Positions 17,834 to 27,258 of a DNA stretch of 64,000 nt are shown piece after piece. How positions within the stretch are numbered: position 1 is the first letter of the stretch; each line of letters opens with the position of its first letter. Below the pieces are notes generated by a model. It saw only the letters and a list, made by a program, of their open reading frames with translations. It did no database searches and was not told where the DNA came from. The translations under genes and the position numbers were made by a program. Source of the DNA: Pseudomonadota bacterium (GTDB lineage Bacteria; Desulfobacterota; Binatia; Binatales; Binataceae); assembly GCA_021325025.1 (NCBI GenBank), contig JAJPHZ010000041.1, positions 124,001 through 188,000 of the forward strand, in the 5' to 3' direction.

Positions 17834-19132
17834 ATGCCGGGGTTGCCGCTGGAAGGCCTTCGCATTGTTGACATGGGCATCGCCCTGGCCGTGCCCTATG
17901 GCACGATGTTGCTGGCCGACCTTGGCGCCCAGGTGATCCGCGTCGAGTCCACCCAGGTCTTCCCCAATCAGACCCGCGGCCTGCTGGCGCGTCCCTCCAA
18001 AGAGGCAATCAAGACGATGGCGCCGGTGTCCGGCGGCTATCCGGACCGGGAGCCCGGCGAGCGGCCCTGGAACCGCTTTCCATGGGCCAACTGCACGGGG
18101 CGCAACAAGCTGGGCATGACCGTGGATCTGCGCAAACCGTCGGGCCTGGAGGTCTTTCGCCGCCTGGTCAAAATCAGTGATGCGGTGGTGGAGAACAACA
18201 CGCCGGCCTCGCTGGAGCGGATGGGCATCACCTACGATTGGATGCGCGCCATCAAAGAGGACATCATTTTTGTTCAGGTCTCCTCCTTCGGCCAGAACGG
18301 TCCTTATCGCGACTACCGCGCCCTGGGCCTGCAAGTCGACGCCTTTTGCGGACACGACATGCTGCGCCGCTACCGCGATCGCGATCCGAGCTACAACACC
18401 TGGGCGGTGCCGTCGGACTACGCGGGCGGCATCGGCGCGGCGGCCGCCTGCCTGCTCGCCCTGATCCATCGCAAACGCACCGGCGAAGGCCAGCATGTCG
18501 ACATCTCGATGGTAGAGAATTTTGTCAACCTGATCGGACACATCGTGATGGATTACACGATGAACGGGCGGGTGCAGGAAAGCCACGGCAATCGCGACCC
18601 GGACATGGTCCAGGGTGTTTACCGCTGCAAGGGCGACGACCGTTGGGTCGCCATCACCATCGCCACCGACGAGCAGTGGCGGGGATTTTTGCGCGCCGCC
18701 GGCGATATGCCGGAGCTGCGCGATGCGCGTTTCGCCACCGTCCCCGAGCGCCTGCGCAACCAGGACGCGCTCGACCCGCTGATTGAAAAATTCACGTCCA
18801 AATACGATCACCGCGAGGTGGCCGAGTTGCTGCAGCGCCACGGCGTTCCTGCCGGTCCGGTGCTCGACGACGCCGACGCCTACGGCGACCCGCAATTGCG
18901 CGAGCGCGGCTTCTTTATCCCGATCACCCACGCCGACGCCGGCCAGCATCTTTATCCGGGGATGCCGTGGAAGATGTCGCGCACGCCGCTTCAGGTCCGC
19001 ACGCCGCCGGTGCGCCTGGGCGAACACAACGAATACATTTACAGGGAACTTCTGGGCTATTCACAGGAAGAGTATCGGCAACTGGAGACCGAAGGGCATA
19101 TCGGCACCGAGTACGCACCGCACATCCGCTGA
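17834..19132 (+). CDS. CaiB/BaiF (class III) CoA-transferase family protein
   Basis: 432 aa; LRIVDMGIALAVPYGTMLLADLGAQVIRVES; GEGQHVDISMVENFVN. Confidence 0.9.
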   Translation: MPGLPLEGLRIVDMGIALAVPYGTMLLADLGAQVIRVESTQVFPNQTRGLLARPSKEAIKTMAPVSGGYPDREPGERPWNRFPWANCTGRNKLGMTVDLRKPSGLEVFRRLVKISDAVVENNTPASLERMGITYDWMRAIKEDIIFVQVSSFGQNGPYRDYRALGLQVDAFCGHDMLRRYRDRDPSYNTWAVPSDYAGGIGAAAACLLALIHRKRTGEGQHVDISMVENFVNLIGHIVMDYTMNGRVQESHGNRDPDMVQGVYRCKGDDRWVAITIATDEQWRGFLRAAGDMPELRDARFATVPERLRNQDALDPLIEKFTSKYDHREVAELLQRHGVPAGPVLDDADAYGDPQLRERGFFIPITHADAGQHLYPGMPWKMSRTPLQVRTPPVRLGEHNEYIYRELLGYSQEEYRQLETEGHIGTEYAPHIR

Positions 19133-19196
19133 GTGCCGCTCAGACGACCGAGCTCCAAGCCGCCGGTTTTCTCATTCAAACGGAGGAACAGCACTG

Positions 19197-20378
19197 ATGG
19201 CAGAGAAAGTTGACCAGATCAACATGGAACCGCTCGACACGTCGGAAACCGACAAGTGGGTGGGCAAACCGCTGGGCGGCGGCCAGTTGAAGGAACCGAT
19301 CACGCTGACGGATATCCGGCGCTGGGCGCAGGGTATGCAGAATCCCAATCCGCTGTATTACGACGAGAAATACGCGGCCGAAAGCGCGGTCGGCGAGATC
19401 CTTGCTCCGCAATCCTTCACCGTTAACTGCACCGTGGGCCACGGCGCCGTGCCCGCGATCCAGGGCTATATTCCCGGCACTCACATGTTGTTTGGCGGCG
19501 ACGAATGGTGGTTCTATGGGCCGCGAATCCGCCCCGGCGACAAGATTAGGTCGGATCGGATGCTGTTCGACTACCGGGTAACGCATACCAAGTTCGCCGG
19601 GCCGACGATGTTCTCGCGCGGCGATACCACCTACATCAACCAGCGCGGCGAGGTGATCGCCAAGGGCCGCTCGACATCGATCCGTTATCGGGCCGAGAAC
19701 GCCCGCGCGATGGATTCCTTCGCCGCGCAGCGCAAGGCCCCGCAGTGGACTATCGAGGACCTCGACAATATCGAGGCGCAGAAATTCGCCTACTACAAGA
19801 CCTTCCAGAACCACATGATCCGCTACTTCGAGGAGGTCAAGGAAGGCGAGGAACTGCCGGTACGTCCGATCGGACCCCATACCATCCAGACCTTCAGCAG
19901 CGAATGGCGCGCCTATATCTTCACGGTGTGGGGCGCTGAGGAAGCGGACGACCTGCCCAACTCGACGCTGGAGGCGGGATGGCTGCCCGAGATGTCGCGC
20001 GACATGGAAAAGGCCCGCATCGATCCCACTTACGGCGACGGCCTGTACTATGGTCCCTCGCGCGGCCACGTGCATGAGAAATACGCGCAACTCATCGGCG
20101 TGCCGCGCGGCTATGGATACGGCGCCACGATGGGCGCCTGGGTGCTGGATTACCTGAGCAATTGGGGTGGCGAGCTGGGCTTCGTGGTCCATTGCAACGC
20201 GCGCTACATCGGGCCCGCCTTCGTCGGCGACGCCACCTTCATGACCGGGCGCGTCACCAAAAAGGAAGCCAATCCGCGCGGCAAGAACGGCATCGTCACG
20301 GTCGACTTCGAGATGAAGAACCAGGACGGCATGCTGATGGCCAAGGGACCGGCCGAGATCAGACTGCCGTCGAAGTAA
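19197..20378 (+). CDS. MaoC-like/FAS1-type dehydratase domain protein
   Basis: Start MAEKVDQINMEPL; ITLTDIRRWAQGMQNPNPLYYDEKYAAESAVGEILAPQSF; ARYIGPAFVGDATFMTGRVTKKE. Confidence 0.8.
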   Translation: MAEKVDQINMEPLDTSETDKWVGKPLGGGQLKEPITLTDIRRWAQGMQNPNPLYYDEKYAAESAVGEILAPQSFTVNCTVGHGAVPAIQGYIPGTHMLFGGDEWWFYGPRIRPGDKIRSDRMLFDYRVTHTKFAGPTMFSRGDTTYINQRGEVIAKGRSTSIRYRAENARAMDSFAAQRKAPQWTIEDLDNIEAQKFAYYKTFQNHMIRYFEEVKEGEELPVRPIGPHTIQTFSSEWRAYIFTVWGAEEADDLPNSTLEAGWLPEMSRDMEKARIDPTYGDGLYYGPSRGHVHEKYAQLIGVPRGYGYGATMGAWVLDYLSNWGGELGFVVHCNARYIGPAFVGDATFMTGRVTKKEANPRGKNGIVTVDFEMKNQDGMLMAKGPAEIRLPSK

Positions 20379-20408
20379 AAGTCGCGCGCATATCTGCACC
20401 TCTCTTGC

Positions 20409-20437
20409 CCTCTCCCACGTTCACTGTGGGAGAGGGT
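20409..20437. repeat. CTCTCCCAC...GTGGGAGAG inverted repeat in intergenic region
   Basis: ctctcccacgttcactgtgggagag read directly between 20378 and 20511. Confidence 0.7.
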
Positions 20438-20510
20438 GAGGGTTCTGAGACACCTGGAGCATCGCCACCCCTGGCATCTTAAGTGCCGCAGCCATCACGG
20501 AGAGCGCCAC

Positions 20511-21434
20511 ATGGCAAAAATGCAAATCGCACTCAACCTGCCCCAGTTTCTTCAATGGGACGACCTGAAGGAGCGCGTCACCCTGGCCGACCGGCTGGGC
20601 TTCCATTCGGTATGGACCTGCGATCACATGTGGCCCCCCTCCGATCGCGGGGGCAACCAGTTGGAGGTGCTGACCACGATGGCGGCGATCGCGGCCTGCA
20701 CCGAGCGCCTGCGCATCGGCACACTGGTCATTTGCAACTCGTTCCGCAATCCGGCACTGCTGGCCAAGTCGCTCAGCACCATCGACAACATCAGCCACGG
20801 GCGCGTCGAGATTGGGCTGGGCGCGGGATGGATGAAGGGCGAGTTCCGCGCCTACGGCTACGAGTTTCCCACCCCGGGCGTGCGGCTCAAGCAGTTCGAG
20901 GAAAGCCTGCAGATTCTCAAGCTGATGTTCACCGAGCCGCAGGCCAGCTTCAAGGGACGCTACTTCACGGTAGACAACGCGCCCAACAACCCCAAGCCCA
21001 CCCAAAAGCCCCATCCCCCGATCACCATCGGCGGCGGCGGCGAAAAGGTGCTGCTACGGCTGGTAGCAAAGTACGCCGATCGGTGGAACTACTCGATTCC
21101 CGAATCCGGGGCGGTGGACCACAAGCTCAAGGTGCTCAAGGAGCATTGCGCGGCGGTCGGGCGCGATTTCAATACGCTTCAGATCTCCGAGCAGATCATG
21201 GTCTGCCTGGGACGCAACAAGGCCGAGGCTGACAGGATGTGGGAGTCGCCGGGCCATCCGATGATCGAAGGGATGAAGCCCAGTGCTATCAAGGGCGACC
21301 CGGACTCGGTCGCCGCCCAGCTGCTCGACCGCGCCCGGCGCGGCGTCAACATGGTGATGATCTGTTTTGGCGATCTCGACCGCCCCGCGACGATGGAGCT
21401 GTTTGGGCGCGAAGTGATGCCGCATCTGCAATAA
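20511..21434 (+). CDS. LLM class F420-dependent-type oxidoreductase
   Basis: Start MAKMQIALNLPQFLQW; HGRVEIGLGAGWMKGEFRAYGYEFP; QKPHPPITIGGGGEKVLLRLVA. Confidence 0.87.
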   Translation: MAKMQIALNLPQFLQWDDLKERVTLADRLGFHSVWTCDHMWPPSDRGGNQLEVLTTMAAIAACTERLRIGTLVICNSFRNPALLAKSLSTIDNISHGRVEIGLGAGWMKGEFRAYGYEFPTPGVRLKQFEESLQILKLMFTEPQASFKGRYFTVDNAPNNPKPTQKPHPPITIGGGGEKVLLRLVAKYADRWNYSIPESGAVDHKLKVLKEHCAAVGRDFNTLQISEQIMVCLGRNKAEADRMWESPGHPMIEGMKPSAIKGDPDSVAAQLLDRARRGVNMVMICFGDLDRPATMELFGREVMPHLQ

Positions 21435-21469
21435 CAACTGCGGCCCGGAGTGAATCCGATGAGGCGGTC

Positions 21470-22117
21470 ATGATCCATTACCATTATTTCATCACTCACA
21501 AAGCCTCGCTCAGCCTGGAGGAGTTCTTCCGATACTGGCGCGAGAGGCATCCGCTGGCCGCCCCACGCCACGCGTTGACCCGCCGCTACATCCAGAGCCA
21601 TCGCGTGCACGAACTGGGCGGCAACGCGACCTACGACGGCGTCGCCGAAGTATGGTGGGACAGCCAGGAGGCGATGATCGAGGTGGGGCGTGCCACGGGA
21701 CGCCAGTTCCGCGCCGACGAGCCCAACTTTATCGACATGACCCGGGTCGAGTCGCTGGCCACTACCGACACCGTGATCAAGGAGCGCCCTGAGCCGGGCA
21801 GCGGCGTCAAGGGCGTCTTCATCGTCAAACGCCGCGCAGGGCTGACGCTGGCGAGCTTCCGCAAGCAATGGCGCGACGTGCATGCGCCGGCGGTGCTGAA
21901 GGTGCCCGGCGTCAGCGGCTACGTGCAAAGCCTGACCATCGACGCTGCCTACACCTGGGCGGAGCCGCGATGGGACGGCGTTGCGCATCTGTGGTTCGAG
22001 GACCCGGCCGGCGTGCAGCACGCGATGGCGTCGGCCGAGATGAAGGCAGCGGGCGAAGATAACCTGGTCGGTTCTGCCGCCGTCTTCTTCGCGCGCGAAA
22101 ACCTGATCTGGTCGTAG
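21470..22117 (+). CDS. Double EthD-domain protein
   Basis: Start MIHYHYFITHKASLSLEEFFRYWRERHP; second half VKGVFIVKRRAGLTLASFRKQWRDVHAPAVLKVPGVSGYVQS. Confidence 0.83.
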   Translation: MIHYHYFITHKASLSLEEFFRYWRERHPLAAPRHALTRRYIQSHRVHELGGNATYDGVAEVWWDSQEAMIEVGRATGRQFRADEPNFIDMTRVESLATTDTVIKERPEPGSGVKGVFIVKRRAGLTLASFRKQWRDVHAPAVLKVPGVSGYVQSLTIDAAYTWAEPRWDGVAHLWFEDPAGVQHAMASAEMKAAGEDNLVGSAAVFFARENLIWS

Positions 22118-22236
22118 CATCCCTCCGAGCGCAACGCACCCCACCCGTCGCAGCTCGAGGCAAGGCCGGTACCGGGCGCCGATTTGCCGCCGCGGCCGGT
22201 TTGACTTGATCAGCGGGTGTGGACTTAACTCCATTC

Positions 22237-23646
22237 ATGGCGGGAATTGTTTCCTATGGCTCTTATGTTCCATACCGGAGGCTCAAGCGCGCCGCGATCG
22301 CACAGGTGCTCGGCGTCGCGGCGGTCAAGGGCGAGCGCGCCGTGGCCAGCTTCGATGAGGACAGCGTGTCGATGGCGGTCGAGGCTTTGCGCGATGCGCT
22401 GCGCGGGACGCCGGAGCGTGATGTGCAGGCGCTGTTCTTCGCCACCACCACACCGCCCTACGCCGAGAAGCTCAACGCTGCGATTGTCGGTGCGGCGGCG
22501 CAACTGCCGTCTGAAATTCGCGCCGCCGACCTGACCGGGTCGGTGCGTGCCGGGCTGTCCGCGATGCTTCAAGCGGCCGACGCCGTCAATGCCGGTGCGC
22601 AGCATGCGGCGGTGGCGATGGCGGACTGCCGGCTGGCCGCGCCTGAAGCCCGCGCCGAGCAGACCAACGGCGACGCTGCGGCCGCATTCGTGATCGGCGC
22701 ACACGACGTGATCGCCGAAATCGAGGCGACAGCATCGGTCACGCGCGAATTCCTCGATATCTGGCGTGCGCCGGGCGAGCGTTTCGCTCACACCTGGGAG
22801 GAGCGTTTCGCGCTGACTCAGGCATACACGCCGGCGCTGAGCGGCGTGATTCACAACGTGCTGGCCAAGGCCAATCTCGCGCCCTCCGAACTGGCCCGGG
22901 TGATAATCGACGCGCCCAATGCGCGCGCGGCGGATGAATGCTTGCGCGCGCTCAAGATCGATCCAGGCCGAGTGGCCGACCCGTTCGCCGCCACCATCGG
23001 ACAGGCGGGCGCCGCGCATGCGGGCCTGATGCTGGCCGGGGCGCTGCCCGCTGCAAAGCCCGGCGACCGGATCCTGGTGGCCGTGGCGGGCGACGGCGCC
23101 GACGCGCTGCTTTTGCGCGTGACGCCCGCGGCCGCACACTTCCGTCCCCGTCATTCGGTCGGTGGCATGATTGAATCCAAGGGCGACGTATCCTACGCGG
23201 CCTATCTCAAATGGCGCGAGATTCTGCCCACTGAGCCGCCGCGCCGGCCCGATCCCGACCGCCCCGCGGCCCCGCCGATGCTGCGCTCGGAGCAATGGAA
23301 GTTCGGGCTGGTGGGCACGCGGTGCATCGCGTGCGGAACCGCGCAGCTTCCGCCGCAGCGCGTATGCGTCAAATGCCGCACGCGCGATCAGATGGAGCCG
23401 TATCCGTTCGCCGACCGCCGCGCGCGCATCGCAACCTTTGCGCTCGACCGCCTGGCCTATTCGCTCAATCCGCCCACGGTGAACGTGGTAATCGATTTCG
23501 AGGGCGGCGGCCGCTTTTTGTGTGAGATGACCGACTGCGAACCGGAGAAGATCGCAATCGGAGATGAAGTCGAGATGACCTTCCGCCGGCTCTTTACCGC
23601 CGACGGCGTTCACAACTATTTCTGGAAAGCGCGCCCCCGGCGCTAG
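22237..23646 (+). CDS. HMG-CoA synthase-like (thiolase fold) protein fused to DUF35 OB-fold/Zn-ribbon domain
   Basis: MAGIVSYGSYVPYRRLKRAAI N-terminus (GTG at 22219 is an alternative start); C-terminal CIACGTAQLPPQRVCVKC Zn-ribbon and OB-fold region. Confidence 0.82.
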   Translation: MAGIVSYGSYVPYRRLKRAAIAQVLGVAAVKGERAVASFDEDSVSMAVEALRDALRGTPERDVQALFFATTTPPYAEKLNAAIVGAAAQLPSEIRAADLTGSVRAGLSAMLQAADAVNAGAQHAAVAMADCRLAAPEARAEQTNGDAAAAFVIGAHDVIAEIEATASVTREFLDIWRAPGERFAHTWEERFALTQAYTPALSGVIHNVLAKANLAPSELARVIIDAPNARAADECLRALKIDPGRVADPFAATIGQAGAAHAGLMLAGALPAAKPGDRILVAVAGDGADALLLRVTPAAAHFRPRHSVGGMIESKGDVSYAAYLKWREILPTEPPRRPDPDRPAAPPMLRSEQWKFGLVGTRCIACGTAQLPPQRVCVKCRTRDQMEPYPFADRRARIATFALDRLAYSLNPPTVNVVIDFEGGGRFLCEMTDCEPEKIAIGDEVEMTFRRLFTADGVHNYFWKARPRR

Positions 23647-23737
23647 CTAACACGGTGTTGACATGGGCGCGCCGCTTATTGTTCATCCGAATATATTCTC
23701 AACACCTTGGATAAAAACCGGTTGCCTTCCTTAATCC

Positions 23738-23757
23738 TCTCCCCCTTTAGGGGGAGA
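23738..23757. repeat. TCTCCCCC-TTTA-GGGGGAGA inverted repeat
   Basis: 8-bp perfect stem, 4-nt loop, between 23646 and 23790. Confidence 0.7.
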
Positions 23758-23789
23758 TAAGAGAGGGGGGTCAGGGGAGAAGAAGCATC

Positions 23790-24971
23790 ATGGCGAGCAA
23801 GGGTATCAAGGATCGCGTGGCGATTGTCGGCATGGGATGCACGCCGTTCGGCGAGCATTGGGACAAGAGCGTCGATGACTTGCTGATCGACGCCGCCTAC
23901 GAGGCTTACGAGTCCGCCGGCATCAATCCCGAAGACGTCGACGCCTACTGGCTGGGAACGATGGGCTCTTTGTCCGGGCTGACGCTGTCGACGCCGCTCA
24001 AGATTCCCTACCGTCCGGTGACGCGGGTGGAGAACTTCTGCGCCACCGGCTCGGAGTCGCTGCGCCAGGCCTGCTACGCGGTAGCGTCGGGCGCCTACGA
24101 CGTGGCGATGGCGATCGGGGTGGAGAAGCTCAAGGATTCGGGCTACTCGGGATTGGTGGTGCCCCAACCACCCAACGACGGCACGCTGGGCAACATCACG
24201 CCGCCCGCCTCCTTCTCGCTGCTCGCGCCGGCCTATTTCAAGAAGTACGGCCTGGACCCCGACAAGGGCAAGGACGTCATTTCGCGCATCGCCTGGAAGA
24301 ACCATCGCAACGGTGCCAAAAATCCGCGCGCCCAGTTCCGCAAGGAAGTGCCGATCGAGGCGATCAAAAATTCGCCCAAGGTCGCCGATCCGCTCGGCGT
24401 CATGGACTGCTCGGGCGTGTCCGACGGCGCGGCGGCGGCGATCGTGGTGCGCGCCGAAGATGCGCTCAAGTACCGCAAGGATCCGATCTATATCAAGGCG
24501 CTGTCATTCATCGCCGGGCCCGGCGAGGGCCCGATGTCGCCCGAGTACGACTTCACCACTTTCCCCGAAGTGGTGGCGTCGGCCAAAGATGCTTACGCGC
24601 AGGCCGGGATCAAAAATCCGCGCCAGGAAATCAGCATGGCCGAGGTGCATGATTGCTTTACGCCCACCGAGCTGGTGCTGTACGAGGACATGGGCTTCAG
24701 CCCGCGCGGCACCGCATGGCGCGATGTGATGGAGGGGTTCTTTGATCTGGAGGGCAAGCTGCCGGTCAATCCTGACGGCGGGCTGAAATCGTTTGGCCAT
24801 CCGATCGGCGCGTCGGGGCTGCGCATGATGTACGAGATGTGGCTGCAGCTGCGGGGCGAAGCCGGTCCGCGCCAAATCGACAATCCCAGGCTGGGGCTTA
24901 CCCATAACTTGGGCGGCGCGCCCGGCCGATGCGTCAGCTTTGTCTCGGTGGTCGGCAAGTCGCTGGGCTGA
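23790..24971 (+). CDS. Thiolase family protein (acetyl-CoA acetyltransferase/SCP2-type)
   Basis: 393 aa; VENFCATGSESLRQACYAVASG; MAEVHDCFTPTE; SFGHPIGASGLRM. Confidence 0.9.
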   Translation: MASKGIKDRVAIVGMGCTPFGEHWDKSVDDLLIDAAYEAYESAGINPEDVDAYWLGTMGSLSGLTLSTPLKIPYRPVTRVENFCATGSESLRQACYAVASGAYDVAMAIGVEKLKDSGYSGLVVPQPPNDGTLGNITPPASFSLLAPAYFKKYGLDPDKGKDVISRIAWKNHRNGAKNPRAQFRKEVPIEAIKNSPKVADPLGVMDCSGVSDGAAAAIVVRAEDALKYRKDPIYIKALSFIAGPGEGPMSPEYDFTTFPEVVASAKDAYAQAGIKNPRQEISMAEVHDCFTPTELVLYEDMGFSPRGTAWRDVMEGFFDLEGKLPVNPDGGLKSFGHPIGASGLRMMYEMWLQLRGEAGPRQIDNPRLGLTHNLGGAPGRCVSFVSVVGKSLG

Positions 24972-24987
24972 GAAAGGATATGGCGCG

Positions 24988-25881
24988 ATGTTCAAAATCG
25001 GCAAGTTGTTCCATCTGACCCACGTGGTCGACAGCCTGCGCGAGTGCGACCGATGGTACGACGAGGTGTTTGCGGCCTGCCGCTATTACCGCGGCTATAT
25101 GCGGGCGGCGATGCGCAACGCGTCGGTGCTGGCGGTCGGCGACACGCCGCTGGAAGCGATCCAGACCGCGCCGGTGCCGGGCGCGGAGAACTCCGCGATC
25201 GGCAAATTCCACGCCCGCTACGGCCAGCATTTTCATTCCATCGCCTGGTACGTGGAGAGCATCGAGGACTGCTTCAATCATCTAAGCAGACACAATATCC
25301 GTCAGGTTGATATGGTGGGGCGCCCGGCCAAGGGGCCCTTTGGCAAGCGCAACATCGCCGTGTGGACCCATCCCAAGGACACCCACGGCGCCATCGAGTT
25401 CGCGCAGGTCGAGGACTTCAGCATCGACGTCCGCCTGCATCCGTCGTGGTCCGCGGCGTTCTGGCGCGACCGTCATCCGCTGGGCATCGAGCGCGCCTCG
25501 CACATCACAGTGGTGGTGCGCGATCTGGACAAGGCCAAGGCGTTCTACCGGGATGTTCTGGGCGGCAAGCCGTTGCACGAAGAGCAAACCGCGGGACATA
25601 AGAAGAGCGCGTATATAGCGGTCGGTGAAGACACCGTTGTGGAGTTGGCGCAGCCGCTGTCGCCGCAAACTCCCGAAGCGCGCGATTTGGAGCACGCCGG
25701 CGAAGGGCTTTATGCGGTCACATTCAAAACGAAGGACCTGACCCGCGCCGCGGAATTTCTCCAGTCGAAAAAACAGCGCATTGAAACCCACAGCGCCGAC
25801 ACCCTGGTGCTCAATCGCAACGACACCTTCGGCATCGGCATCGCATTCACCGAGCGCCGCATCCCCAACGATCCGAGATAG
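24988..25881 (+). CDS. VOC (glyoxalase/extradiol dioxygenase-like) family protein
   Basis: MFKIGKLFHLTHVVDSLRECDRWYDEVF; RASHITVVVRDLDKAKAFYRDVLGGKPL. Confidence 0.83.
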   Translation: MFKIGKLFHLTHVVDSLRECDRWYDEVFAACRYYRGYMRAAMRNASVLAVGDTPLEAIQTAPVPGAENSAIGKFHARYGQHFHSIAWYVESIEDCFNHLSRHNIRQVDMVGRPAKGPFGKRNIAVWTHPKDTHGAIEFAQVEDFSIDVRLHPSWSAAFWRDRHPLGIERASHITVVVRDLDKAKAFYRDVLGGKPLHEEQTAGHKKSAYIAVGEDTVVELAQPLSPQTPEARDLEHAGEGLYAVTFKTKDLTRAAEFLQSKKQRIETHSADTLVLNRNDTFGIGIAFTERRIPNDPR

Positions 25882-26025
25882 CGTTGTGCCGGGGCTCCGA
25901 TTGCTTCCATCGGCAAACGCGCCACCATCGGCAGCCGCTTAAAAGGCTTCGTCGCGCTCGAAGTCGCTGTTCGCGGACAAGGAAGCTTCTTTTGTCCTGC
26001 AAAGGGCGGTGCTACAGATTCCAAC

Positions 26026-27258
26026 GTGAACCGCGATGTACAGGCCGAACTGGGGGAGCTGCTTGGCCCCGGCCGCATTCGTCAGCCGCGCGGATTCGAG
26101 CAGGCGGTGGCGCGGGTCGTGCTTGAACCGGCAGGGTTGGATGAAATGGGAGAGTTGATGCGAGTGTGCGAGCGCGATCGCATCACGATCGCGCCGATCG
26201 GCGCGTGCCGCACCCTGCGCCATCTGCGGACGCATCCGGTCGATGCCGCCATCTCGTTGAACCACCTGGCGGATGTGATCTCGCATGAGCCCGATGACAT
26301 GACGGTGGCGGTTGGCGCGGGAATCACGCTCGGCGCGCTTGAGGCGGCGCTTGGCCGCCACGGACAGCATCTGCCGGTCGATCCGCCTTTACCCGAACAA
26401 ACTACGGTGGGCGCGATGCTGGGTGCCGCCCAGGGCGGTCCGCTGCGGCTGTCGGCCGGATCGGTGCGCGACTTTTTGATCGGCGTGCAGTTTGTCGGCC
26501 ACGGTGGAAGCGCCGTGCGCGGCGGCGGCCGGGTGGTCAAAAACGTGGCTGGCTATGATTTGATGAAGGTGATGATCGGCTCGTTCGGTACGCTCGGAAT
26601 CATCACCGAGGCCACCTTCAAGGTCACGCCCCTGCCCGAAGTCTATGCAATGGCGCTTAGCTATCACGCCAATCTGAACGACGCTTTCGAAGCCGGCTTT
26701 CAACTGCATGACGCGCTGCCCCTGCTCCATCTGGAAATCCTGAGTCCAGGCCTGCGCACCCCGATGGCGCGCGATGGGCGATACCTGCTCGCGGCCGGAA
26801 TGGGTGGCAACCGCAAGGACGTGGATTATCAGATTGACCAGATACGCAGGACGCTGGCGGGCATTGCGGTCGCCGAAGGTGAGGAAGCGCAGAGGTTCTA
26901 TAGCGCTGTGCGCGACGTGGAATTGCCGGCAGCGGCAATCAGGATGCAGCTATCGGTGATGCCGCGCGAAATGCCGTCGTGCCTGAATGGACTCGCTGTG
27001 CAATTCCGGGCTCATGCCGGGTCGGGAGTCGCGCAGGTGGCATTCGAGGGCGGCGCGGAGGCGGCAGCGCAGTTGCGGCGCGCCGCCGCGCAGGCGCGCG
27101 GCCATGCGCGTGTGCTCGCCCTGGATCCGGCGCTGCGCGGCGCGATTGCGTTTTTCGACCAGCCGGCGGCGGGCGTGATGAAGCTGATGGCCCGGCTTAA
27201 GGCGGCGTTCGATCCGGCGGGCATCTTCAATCCCGGATGCTTCGTGGGAGGCCTGTGA
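26026..27258 (+). CDS. glcE: FAD-binding oxidoreductase, glycolate oxidase GlcE-like subunit
   Basis: 410 aa, GTG start; PPLPEQTTVGAMLGAAQGGPLRLSAGSVRDFLIGVQFV; VKNVAGYDLMKVMIGSFGTLGIITEATFKVTPLPE. Confidence 0.82.
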   Translation: MNRDVQAELGELLGPGRIRQPRGFEQAVARVVLEPAGLDEMGELMRVCERDRITIAPIGACRTLRHLRTHPVDAAISLNHLADVISHEPDDMTVAVGAGITLGALEAALGRHGQHLPVDPPLPEQTTVGAMLGAAQGGPLRLSAGSVRDFLIGVQFVGHGGSAVRGGGRVVKNVAGYDLMKVMIGSFGTLGIITEATFKVTPLPEVYAMALSYHANLNDAFEAGFQLHDALPLLHLEILSPGLRTPMARDGRYLLAAGMGGNRKDVDYQIDQIRRTLAGIAVAEGEEAQRFYSAVRDVELPAAAIRMQLSVMPREMPSCLNGLAVQFRAHAGSGVAQVAFEGGAEAAAQLRRAAAQARGHARVLALDPALRGAIAFFDQPAAGVMKLMARLKAAFDPAGIFNPGCFVGGL

